Source: Nereocystis luetkeana (taxonomy: Eukaryota > Sar > Phaeophyceae > Laminariales > Laminariaceae). From it: DNA of 64,000 nt. A program made the position numbers and the translations under genes. Position 1 is the stretch's first letter. The number at the start of each line of letters is the position of its first letter. Location: assembly GCA_031213475.1 (NCBI GenBank), contig JARUPZ010000013.1:6304739-6368738 (forward strand), in the 5' to 3' direction. The notes under the pieces are model-generated. The model was given only the letters and a program-made list of their open reading frames with translations, was not told the origin of the DNA and ran no database searches. Shown piece by piece: positions 11,279-21,400 of the stretch.

Positions 11279-11880
11279 TAGAGTTGCACCCGGCCTCGAA
11301 ATTTGGAACCGGGTACCCGACCGGGAGGGGGGCGGTTGAGGCGGAACCGGAACCGGAACCGGTTACCCGGGCCCCGGCAGACACGGGTACCCGGGTACCC
11401 GACCATATACTATTTGCTCCCCTTTTAGCGTTTCAGCGGCGGCGGATAGGGCGGACATGAGCATCTAGGTTAGACCGGGTAACCGTACCCGGGTTACCAA
11501 ACACTATTTGCTCCCCTTTTTGCGTTTGAGCGGCGGCGTGGTAAGACGGACACGGGTACCCGGGTACCCAGGTTACCATACACTATTTGCTCCCCTTGTA
11601 GCTTCGGAGCGGCGGCGTGGAAAGCAAGGTAGGTATTAATAGGGATACTCTCTATTCTCGGTCAGTACGAGGCTGCAGGGGCACGAGCCGAGAGTCTAGA
11701 CGCACAGCCGCTGCAGTGTAAATCGACGTATACCCCAGTTTTGGGCCTCCATACGTATAGAACAATTGACGGGTACAATACCCGCGTTTCCGTGAGTTGG
11801 ACCGGGACGGTTCCAGTTCCGACGGTTCCGGGTACCCGCCACCGGGTACCCGGTTCTCAGCCAGACGGGGTGCAACTCTA
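11279..11880. mobile_element. Non-autonomous hAT transposon
   Basis: The ends TAGAGTTGCACC and GGTGCAACTCTA are inverted and fit hAT-type termini. It is flanked by an 8-bp duplication (ctgaaaat 11271-11278, ctaaaaat 11881-11888; one mismatch). The paralogous stretch at 12229-12312 carries the same flanks with a single ctaaaaat and no insert, that is, an empty site. Inside are about three subterminal repeats of ~70-95 bp (gggtacccggg, actatttgctcccctt, agcggcggcg; 11384-11620). No transposase. Confidence 0.85.
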
Positions 11881-12412
11881 CTAAAAATGTTACGTAACAA
11901 ACCCTACTCGAATTTAAGGCTTCTAGACTCGCTTTCCACCACATTCTCCCCCACTAAACCTGACTTATCTCTCCTTGCGAGTAATTCAGGAACTCCGATG
12001 AGACTCTGAGTATCCAAGTTTTACCTCCGATTTTTCGGTACCGGACTCATTATGCAATGATCGCATTGCTCTCATCGTTCCTTTCTGGGTGTTTTCTAAG
12101 TGAGTTGAGTTTACAGGTTCTTGAACATGAGATATCCCCCTTTTTTTCTCCTTTTTTCGGGGGATGAAGGCGAAAATCGAACCACGGACCTCGCTCTTCA
12201 GAATCTCACGTCCTGCCGACGACGCCATTGTAGGGAATGTAGACTAAAAATGTTACATAACAAAGGCTACTCGAATTTTAGGCTTCTAAACTCGCTCTCC
12301 ACCGCACTCTTCTTTTTTCGCCGCTTCCCAGGCCCTATACTCGTACAAAAAAAATGAACTTTTTGAACAGAGGTACATGCATTTTGCTGTTAATAAACTA
12401 AAAGAGTAAGTT
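11881..12412 (+). repeat. Duplicated segment, second copy is the hAT empty site
   Basis: 11249-11278 plus 11881-11965 matches 12229-12320 (tgtagggaatg, ctaaaaatgttac, actcgaatttwaggcttct). 12140-12235 also has a degraded tRNA-like stretch on the minus strand (ggttcgattttcgcc), but no cloverleaf. The rest holds no gene. Confidence 0.65.
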
Positions 12413-13190
12413 AGGCTGTTTCCTATGCGGTTCGATTTCGAGCTTCATATTTGTATTTTTCGATCTCAAAAACGAATGACCCTGCTTATGCAGTCGAAAT
12501 ATGCAAAATCTGACCAGATTTTTTTCGATTTGAGAATCCGATGACCCAAGTCGTCGGGTTTTGGCCCAAAATCCGACGACCTGGGTCATCAGATTTTCAA
12601 ATCGAAAAATGGCATGCTCTCTAAATTCAAGATGTTATCCATGACAGCAAACAGCAGCAGAACGATCGATGAGTTGGAAGGTTACACAGCTGTAAGGCGG
12701 CGTCGCTTCGCGCCCGACGCTTGGGCGGCGGGCTGCGCGACCCTCCGTGGCAAGACGTCAGTCGCCTGGCGCGGGCTCGGGCCTAGAGACCAAGAGAAGC
12801 GAACTCGGCACGCACCTCTTCGTGGATACGTACGAGTACTTGTACGTACACTGCTGTACAGCAGCAGCAGGAGCAGCAGCAGTCACAGTCAAAACATGGA
12901 ACCCAAAACACCAAGACAGGTGGCTCTAGCGCATTCGCCACGTCTCTTCGCCGCCAGACCAGAGATGGTCAGCCTTGGCTCGGACGCTTGGGTCCTACGC
13001 ACAGTGCAGCGCACCCAGCGCGTCTCTTCGCGGCGCCAAACCACAAAAACAGCAGTTGGTCTCGGCGTTTGCTCAAATCTCTACACACATAATAAATCTC
13101 ACTTTTCCGCATAGGAAGGCTGTTTCGATTTGCCAACTTCACATCTGAAAAGGCGATCGGGGCAAAATCTGAAGCTCAAAAATCGAACCG
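12413..13190 (+). mobile_element. 0.78-kb TIR DNA transposon, copy 2
   Basis: The left TIR starts aggctgtttcctatgcgg. The right TIR (aatctgaagctcaaaaatcg, then aaccgc) runs straight into LINE sequence, so the LINE appears inserted in or beside it. The interior is the inverse of 4718-5444. A plus-strand frame (12614-13114) contains SDAWVLR, SRRQT and TAVGLGVCSN. In a 65-residue stretch 41 residues match copy 1 with no frame change. It carries an extra inverted duplication around 12520-12608 that copy 1 lacks. Confidence 0.65.
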
Positions 13191-13325
13191 CTTCGGCCTG
13201 CCCCGACCTCGGGGTGGGCCGGAGTCCATCGGAACCTACGACGGTCGACTGGTGGCCATACGAGCCCCAGCCTCGGTAGAGAGGAACCCTGTGCGGTCTG
13301 GTAGGTGAGCTACTGACGGCGCGGG

Positions 13326-16300
13326 GTGGTGGCGAGGAGTTTTATTTTCAACCCCTATGCCGAGGAGTTCGTTCCAACAGCAGAGGAGGAGCATCGCCAC
13401 AGCGGAGAGCGTATTGGGTACAGCATGGGTAGAGGAGAGGCTGGGCATTGCGTGGGTAAGCAAACACCCCGACAGCGAGGACGAGAGTGTCGGGGTTGGG
13501 ATGGGCTGGGACGGCTGAACCCAGCCATTGGAAACGAAGGCACGCACCGGGCTAGAGAACAGAGAGCCTACATCGTGATACAAGGAAAAATAAGGAGAAA
13601 AAGACAAAAAAGACGGAGGGGTCGAACCACGCGTAGGCTAGCAAAGTTTGCAGCACGCGAGGCTCGAGCGAGACAGAAGGCGGCACTCGTGACGGTAGCG
13701 ACCTACAATGTGCGTACCCTGGCTGTGAAAGGGAGGAACGGGTACGGGCATGCCGAGTGTGTGCTGGCGAAGGCCCGACAACTGGGCTGTGACTTCGTTG
13801 GCCTGCAGGAAACAAGGAGACCAGGGAAAACCGAGTTTTCTGCAGCAGGATACCGGGTTTCCTGCTCTGGGCAAGAAGAAACGGATGGCAGGCAAGGAGT
13901 ATTCGGAGTTGGTTTGGTAGTGAAGGAAACGATATGCCGTAAGTCTGTTTACACCCACCAGTTAATTGACGAACGCCTTATGTCTATGCGCTTCGAGCTG
14001 ACTGGTGGAAGCGTTGCGGTCAACCTAGTTGTCGCCTATGCCCCAACGGAAGCCAACATCAACGCACAGATGAAAGAGGAGTTTTGGGAAAAATTGGGGA
14101 ACATGGTTGAGCAGATTCCAACGAAGCCATGCCTGTTCGTACTGGTAGACGCAAACGCACGGACTGGAAAGAGGATGGAAGGGTGCGGTGACGGTAGGGT
14201 GCTTGGAGCGTACGGACGTGATGAGCTCAACAGCAACGGCAAACGCCTGCTGGCATTCGCTTCAGACAATAGGCTCGCTCTCATGAACACGGTTTTTAGC
14301 GCTCGCAAGGGTGGAATATCCCATACGTTCAAAGGCATCAGCAGCCGCAACGACCAAAAACGGATCGACTACATCCTAACCCGCCAAGCACACCGATCTC
14401 GCGTGCATGATGTTAAGGCCCACCCCCAGCCTCTGCCCCCAGCCAAGGCGGATTCAGACCATAATATCGTATATGCAATGGTCCGCATCTGCGGTCGTTT
14501 CGCACCCAACAGACACGTGCGAACGAGAAACAAAGTTCGGCCTTTCGACCGGCAGAAGTTTCGATCCGACGGAGATTGCAGGCAGCGAGTCGTGGCGCGG
14601 ATCTTTTCAAAGCTGCCCTTCCTTCCCTCGCAACCGAACAGTATCTCTGAGATGGCTGAATCCTTTGCTGATGTTGTTCTTGATGCAGTAGCGAAAGACG
14701 TACCTCCCTCACCACGGCACTCACACAGACCCGGGTGGTGCGAGACCGCGGAAACCTCAGCCGCCATACAACTAGCATGGGATGCGAGGGAGGATGCCCG
14801 ACGAGGCATGCGCATCAAAAAGGACAAAGCCGCGTGGAAGACGCTGAGGATGGCGTGCGCGAATCTACGAAGGGCGTTTGATGCAGCGTTGCACGCCTAC
14901 TTCGAAGAGTACCTCGCTGAAACGGAGAGACTGCTCGCCGACAACGACCAGCGGGGTTTCTACAAACATCTGAAGGCCACGGTAGGGTTGGGCGGTCGAA
15001 AGGCGAGAAGCGAACAGTTCATCCGGGACGAGGAGGGCACGCTACTAAGGGACAAGGTGCGCATTCTTGAACGGTGGGCGAGATTTTTTGGCACTCTCCT
15101 GACCACGAAGTCGTCTAAGCTTGACCCAACCATTTGCGCCCTATTTCCACAACGGCCGTTGGCACCATCGCTTGGAGATGAACCGACCATGGATGATATG
15201 ACAGCGGTAATTCGGGGTATGCCAAACTGGAAAGCGGTGGGACCAGACTCCCTTCCGGCCGAGTTACTGAAAATCGACCACCCCGAGTTCATCCGGTATT
15301 TTCACAACCTACTTGCCAACGTGTGGAGAACGGGTGACGTCCCCCAGCAATGGAAAGACGCGGCCATTAAGGTCCTTCATAAAAAGAAGGATCGCTCTGA
15401 TTGCAACAATTACCGAGGAATTTCGCTTGTTGCCCATTCAGGCAAAGTTTTGCTGAAAATGGTCGCGTCCCGCCTCAGTAACTACTGCGAGGCCAAAGGG
15501 ATACTCCCCGAGGAACAGTGCGGCTTTCGCCCAGCACGATCAACGGTCGACATGCTGTTCGTTGTGCGCTGACTGCAAGAACTCGGACGAGCTGGAAAAA
15601 TCCCCCTGTACATGTGCTTCATCGATCTGCAGAAAGCATACGACTCCGTCGACCGTGGGCTACTGTGGGTGGTGCTCGCACGCTTCGGCGTACCAGAGAA
15701 GATTCTCACCGTTATTCGCCAGTTCCACGAAGGCATGCGAGCCCGCGTGCGTACGGACGACGGCGAGCACTCGGAATGGTTCGACGTCACTCAGGGGCTG
15801 CGGCAAGGATGTGTCTTGTCACCACTTCCGTTCAATATATTCTTCGCTGCTGTGATACACGCCGTGCTGATACGCTTCAGTGAAGACACAGATATTTTGA
15901 GGGACTTGGTTCACCTCGAGGAGGACCTCGGCGAGGACGGGGTGAAGGTTGACCCACTAACTTACGTACGGAGGGCAGTGTGGGGTATGCTGTACGCGGA
16001 CGATGCAGGCATTGTGTCCAAGTCGGCGGAAGGCCTTGCGAAGATGATGACCGTGATTGTGACCGTTTTCGAAGCAGCAGGTCTCACCGTATCCGAAAAG
16101 AAGACGGAGACCATGCTGCTGCGGACACCGAATCAGGCACCCCGGACCTCACCGCTCGTCATCGAAGCAGCGGGACAGAGGTATAGGCAGACGATGCAGT
16201 TTCTGTACCTGGGCGGCCTTGTCGTCGCAAGCGCTGACATTATGCCAGAGATCATTCGACGGATCCGACTCGCATGGGCATGCTACAATCGGTTTAAACG

Positions 16301-17021
16301 GGAGCTGTACGATATGGAGGATGCCCCGCTCACCCTAAAAGTGCGCATGCTAAAGGCCGAGGTGATGGAGACCCTGCTGTACGGGTGCGTGACGTGGACT
16401 CTTGGTCAGGAGCACTTCGCTGAGCTCAGAACGGCACACCACAAACTCCTCCTACGGATCATTGGCTTCCAGCGCCGGCAATGCACTGACCACCTCATGT
16501 CGTACGCTAAGGCCCTCAAAAAGGCACAATGCGAGAGCGTTGAGGCGACCATCCGCAAACGACGCCTCCTCTTTGCGGGGGCCGTACAGCGGACGACCAA
16601 TGAGCGGCTGACCCACCGGGTGATGTTTGGTACGATGGCTGGTGGGGAAAACCCGGGACGAGGCCGACCGGAAAAGACCTGGGCCCAATGCCTAGCAGAC
16701 GACCTCAGGGTTTTTCAAGCCACGGAGGGGTCCACGGAAAGCTCCCCCCTGCTGTTCGGAATAGAGACGTTGTTATGGCCGAGGGCGGCTAAGAAGAGCG
16801 GGGAGTGGTACCGGGGGGTCGTCGAAGCGGCGGACTGCTTCATGGCGAGGTGGCACAGGGACGAAGCACAGAAGAGCCGGCTGCGCCACGCAGCAGAGGA
16901 CGTCAAGAATGGCGACATGGGGAGGGGGGGAGGGTGGAGGGGCAGCTGTTCTGATACAGCTGTCGACGAATGCAGAAACGAAATGATAGACCGGGTGGCT
17001 AGGTATCGGTTCGACTATTAA
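13326..17021 (+). CDS. LINE endonuclease-reverse transcriptase, interrupted by one in-frame stop
   Basis: One frame, 1231 codons, closed by a single TGA at 15570-15572 (codon 749); the frame is otherwise continuous. Residues ~60-115 are strongly basic. An APE/EEP endonuclease follows: TYNVRTL (~126), LQETRR (~160), DANARTG (~275), RIDYIL and the catalytic SDHNIV (~377). The RT has [31 protein letters not shown] just before the stop, then [13 protein letters not shown] (motif A), [11 protein letters not shown] (motif B) and the catalytic YADDAG (motif C, ~888). The C-terminus has [10 protein letters not shown] and [11 protein letters not shown], as in many animal and protist LINEs. It would nick target DNA and copy its own RNA there. 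The stop makes this copy inactive unless read through. Confidence 0.9.
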
Positions 17022-17434
17022 TAGCTCTTTACAGACTTTTGCCTGTATCTCCCTCTCTTTCGTGCTGCTTCGTTCGTGCAGCAGATACCTGCCCTTCCTG
17101 AGCACGTATGTTGTCCGTCTAGCAGGCTTTCTGAAGTCCTTACGTCGTTTGCATTCTGTTTTTTCTTTTTCTCCTTCTTCTTTTTTTCCTTTCAGATTTT
17201 TTTTTTTTTTGTTTCACTGTCTTTTGCTCTTATTTTTCCGGTCTTGCTTGTGTTGTTGTGTTCTCGTACGCGGTACGCTGACACTTCACATACTTGACAC
17301 TTGAATTTGCAATTTGGTTTTATTTTTGGTCTTCCTCTGTCTCACAGTCTGTGACCACAGAATCAGTATCTCTCTAGGATAGGGAATCAGGACGGACACT
17401 GGGTGTGCTGATGAAGCTGGGTAGAAAGGACGAT

Positions 17435-17531
17435 TTAACCCCTTTAGAACCGCAGTCCCGTTGTGGGGACAAACCACTCAAATTTCAAGTAGTTTGTCCC
17501 CAAAACGGGACTGCGGTTCTAAAAGGGTTAA
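17435..17531. mobile_element. TTAA-flanked hairpin MITE (piggyBac-like target)
   Basis: Near-perfect ~45-bp inverted arms (ccctttagaaccgcagtccc ... and its reverse complement) with a ~7-base loop, flanked by TTAA on both sides (17435-17438, 17528-17531). TTAA duplication and CCCTTT ends fit piggyBac-type MITEs. The LINE tail at 31992-32036 shows a single TTAA in the same context, an empty site. Confidence 0.8.
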
Positions 17532-17538
17532 TGTGAAG

Positions 17539-17575
<37 letters not shown>

Positions 17576-17576
<1 letters not shown>

Positions 17577-18055
17577 ATGAGTCGGCCTTTTTAGCTTGTT
17601 CATTTCTACTGCACAACTGATGAGTATCAACTATTAATATATGTGATCAGTCGAACTCACAGCTGACGTATTTCATAATTTTATAAAACTGATACCAGAT
17701 ACTCGTATATATACCGGAGGCTGCACCCAAGCAAGAGCATCCCAGGATAGACGAAGACCCGAAGATATCGCCGAACCGAAGGTTGAACAAAGGGACTCCT
17801 CGGAGAAGGAAAAACATCATTCACACACATTTTGTAACTGTGGTACAAGTATAAAACAATACCCTCGTGTACGATCGTATTTTAGGAGTATCATGCATGA
17901 TGAGAAACAGGAAAATCCAGGTATGATCCAAAAATTGCTGCAGATTCGTGATCGTGAAAAAAAGACAAGAGCAGCTTTGCCGGAGGCACCTTTACGTACT
18001 CCGTTATTTTATATACAGCTTTCGGTACATAAAATAAAGCACCTTCGGAACACAC
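17576..18055. other. Presumed intron or downstream region of the minus-strand MinE-like gene; nothing else seen
   Basis: Begins (minus strand) with the donor gtgtgt at 18055. I looked for a following exon with the MinE C-terminal pattern on the minus strand here and found none. The segment aaatacgtcagctgtgag near 17665 recurs at 20350 in the SAHH intron. Confidence 0.45.
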
Positions 18056-18229
18056 CTTCACGCATTGGAGAACCTCTGCTTGCAATTGCTCCAGGTCAAC
18101 ACCCTCGAGTAAAATATCTCCCCGTTGATGAGCCAAGATGATCGACAACCGTTCCCTTGCTATCCCTCTTGAGTTGCTGGTGGCTCCCCCAAGTCCCAGT
18201 CGTGTCGTGATACGGCCAATCCAGCTCAT
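18056..18229 (-). CDS. minE: MinE-like cell/organelle division topological factor, first exon only
   Basis: 58 codons from ATG (18229) to a GT donor (AAG/gtgtgt at 18055). The peptide starts [15 protein letters not shown], a short amphipathic stretch like the membrane-targeting N-terminus of Min[17 protein letters not shown] follows, which matches the MinE hallmark (E. coli IAKERLQIIV), then [13 protein letters not shown], matching the helix before the C-terminal beta domain. In bacteria MinE drives MinD oscillation and places the division ring. Eukaryotes that keep Min proteins use them in mitochondria or plastids, so I infer an organelle role. The C-terminal topological domain is missing here: it is in unlocated exons, perhaps beyond the LINE at 13.2-17.6 kb, or the gene is truncated. 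An in-frame TGA lies 15 bases upstream of the ATG, which supports this start unless a splice acceptor there (ctcag) is used. Confidence 0.6.
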
Positions 18230-18427
18230 GGGCTGAGTTTCTCATTTGCTGTTGGCATCATAAAATTAAAACAGAAACAGGGGGAATCGGGAGGTTATCC
18301 CCGATCAAACAACCGCCTCCACGAGAAAAAACACACGTGGCCTTCGGCACCCGATCCCCCAGACCCAGAACACCCCGACTCGACACCCCCCATCTGTAGC
18401 GAAGTCACTTCTCTTGCTTTTATCATC
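18230..18427. promoter_or_regulatory. Shared 198-bp divergent promoter region (MinE-like / SAHH)
   Basis: Lies between the two start codons, which point away from each other. It contains C-rich stretches (acccccagaccc-like near 18355-18390) and CT-rich sequence just before the SAHH ATG (cacttctcttgc). I see no TATA box. A bidirectional promoter is inferred from position only. Confidence 0.45.
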
Positions 18428-21400
18428 ATGAGTGAGGGAGACTACCGCGTGGCTGACATCTCCCTGGCTGACTTCGGTCGCCGGGAGATCGACATCGCTG
18501 AGCTAGAGGTAAGCGCAATCCGGTGGCCGACACGACAGCTTTGCATACTTTCCCGTTGTTTCTATCCAAAGACACGATACGATGCTTGCCATGTCCTCGC
18601 ACTACAAGTCGTCGCAAACGCTGCCGTGAGCAACGGAAGGTGTACTCGACTCAGGTTGAGCAATTGCGATCAAAACCATGTGGTTCACGAATTAGCGCCC
18701 TACTTTTGCGGGCACATGCACATGGAGTTTCACACCCGCCCCGTTCCGCGTTCCGTTTTTCGCCACGTGCTCTTCGTCCCCTGCCACGTGAAACTGCAGA
18801 TGCCTGGGCTCATGTCCTGCCGCGAGGAGTTCCCTGGTCACCTCCAGGGTGCGCGTGTCTCTGGGTCCCTGCACATGACCATCCAGACGGCTGTTCTCAT
18901 CGAGACCCTCAAGGCGCTCGGTTCCGACCTCCGTTGGTGCTCGTGCAACATTTTCTCCACTCAGGACCACGCGGCGGCTGCCATTGCTCGCGATGAATCC
19001 GCCGCGGTCTTCGCATGGAAGGGAGAGTCGCTCGAGGAGTACTGGGAGTGCACTCTGAATGCCCTCACCTGGCCCGAGGCGGACGCCAAGGGCACCGGCC
19101 CCGACATCATCGTCGACGACGGCGGCGACATGACCCTGCTCATCCACGAGGGGTTCAAGGCTGAGAACGCCTACGAGGCAGATGGCACCCTGCCCGACCC
19201 CGAATCTGCGGGCGACAACCAAGAGTTCAAATTGATTCTGACCATCATCAAGCGCGAGCTGCCGAAGACTCCCAGGCGCTGGCATGAGCTGGCGGCCCGT
19301 TGCGTGGGTGTTTCCGAGGAAACCACCACCGGCGTGCACCGCCTTTATCTCATGGAGAAGGACGAGAGCCTGCTGTTCCCCGCGATCAACGTGAACGACT
19401 CGGTCACCAAGTCGAAGTTCGACAACCTCTACGGCTGCAAGCACTCCCTTCCCGACGGTCTGTGCCGCGCCACCGACGTCATGATCGCGGGCAAGACCGC
19501 CGTTATCTGTGGCTACGGTGACGTCGGCAAGGGTTGCGCACAGGCCATGAAGGCCGCCGGCGCCATCGTGCACGTTACTGAAGTCGACCCCATCTGCGCT
19601 CTCCAGGTAAGCAGCATGAGTCTCGCGTTCATGTGTACCAGGTGCACGTTTTGGCTAGATCCGAAATCACCGTCCAGGGTTCTCGAGAGTTCCGTCTGAC
19701 CAGCTGTTTGCAGCACGCGCCTCTTGATACCGCTGGAACGGTCATTTTTCCCCATTTTGTGTCCGAGAAACGACTGGCCGAGATACTGAAAACAAGAGTC
19801 TGGTTCCGCGCCTTTTTGGTGACCTGGCTGTCCTTTTCGTCTCCCCGAATTCAGAAAATACACAGTTACACACCCCGCTGTACCCGGAACTATTTTATTG
19901 ATATGGTGGAGGTCAAAGCCTTGATCCCCCTCTTTTTAGTGCCCCTAGAACTGCGGCCACGAACGGCTGTAGTACCGATATTCCTTCCAAACGATCAAAT
20001 CGTGACGCATCGCTGTACCAGTACATAGCTAACTCCCCTCCTTCATTCTCTAAAATACTGGCCACAGTTTGGAATCACCCATCCCTCACTATCTTGAGAT
20101 GTCCCCGAATAAGGCGGTACCCCCCATGAAGGAGCCTCGCCGGGCTTTTTGTGTACGCGTTTTTGATGATTTTTCGATACTGGAATTAAACAAGCTTGTT
20201 TTTTTCAGCAGAAACTACGAGTATTCTATTTCTTGTACGGAATACAATTTTTCGTTGCGGTAGGAAAGATGACGTCCGTACGAAAAACAGCACACCTCCC
20301 GAACGGAACCTCGATGGTTGTTGCAGCCTAATTCAATAAAATAACTCAAGAAATACGTCAGCTGTGAGCTCTACCGATCGGCAGATCGATCGATACTCAA
20401 CTTTGGAGGCTGCGTGAACCGTTCGGGCGTTTTCCAATATTTCCCTAGCGATCAGAAAACTGGCCGGTGACTCTCGGCTGGATACACTATTAATACCAGG
20501 GTCGACGAGACTACCAGGGTATAGTACTATACCATTTCGTACACTGAAACAGCAGATGACACGCGAAGGTCGGGGTACATAAGGCAATCGAAAGTTGGTT
20601 TACAACAGTTCAAACCGACGGGCACACCAACACACTGAAAATTGTCCGAAATACTCCCTGTAAATGTTGCAGCAGATATATTCTTCACCTAAAAAAACGC
20701 CTCAAGAACGATTATAAAATATCACTACGCCATCTATTGGTCAACTTGGAAGTTGTATTTTTGTTGTAATCGGACTGTCACATCACTTCAATAATTTTGT
20801 TATGGTTCAAGAATTATGGTTTAACTTTTTCACTGTAGACCTCAATCGTGCAGATTCAATACCTCCCAAACTATCCCTGATACGAACGACCACACCGTCC
20901 TATGTCCCGTACGTATTCCCCCTTCTACCTCCTATGGAAAACCCTCCTACGTATAATGAAGCAGGCTATAACCCGAACTCTGACGGCCCCGCTGCCAACT
21001 CTGCGAGGCTCTACCACTCACAACCAACCCCCAAACAATAACACCGACGTGTTGCAACCTGATTCCCCCCCCCTCTTGAGCGACAGGGCGGACGGGTGGG
21101 AAAGTCGATCAATTGTCTAGGCGCGCTACTTACGAGAGTCGGTACGAGTTCTCGTTGTTGCCGCCGCTGTCGTCTACGCCCAAGCAGCTAGCTCTACTGA
21201 CTATTAATAGACGCTTTCGGCAGTGGTCTGATCTCACCTCATCGCACGATTATGCTAGCTTCTTCAAATTCCAAAACGCCTCCACAAACTCCTCCTCCCT
21301 AAGGGAAGTTACATTTCTGACGAAAAACACCTCAGATACAATACTTGGAGTATCACTACGCCATCTACCTGATATTGGGCAACTTGAAATACGCACGAGA

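Larger units (their letters stand above)
13191..17575 (+). mobile_element. LINE (APE-type endonuclease), nearly full length
   Basis: Consists of a short GC-rich leader (13191-13325), one long reading frame for endonuclease plus reverse transcriptase (13326-17021), and a T-rich 3' part with CT/T runs (17150-17240). It probably ends in the (ACA)n tail at 17538-17575, interrupted by a TTAA hairpin MITE at 17435-17531. The junction tail gttaatgtgagaacaacaac recurs at 31992-32036 inside an mL46 intron, which supports this end. The C-terminal layout resembles RTE/Jockey-like LINEs; the exact clade is not resolved. The 3' boundary is uncertain. Confidence 0.75.

Noticed and set aside
18692-19573. 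293-residue minus-strand frame
   Set aside because: Antisense shadow of SAHH exon 2 caused by GC-rich codons.
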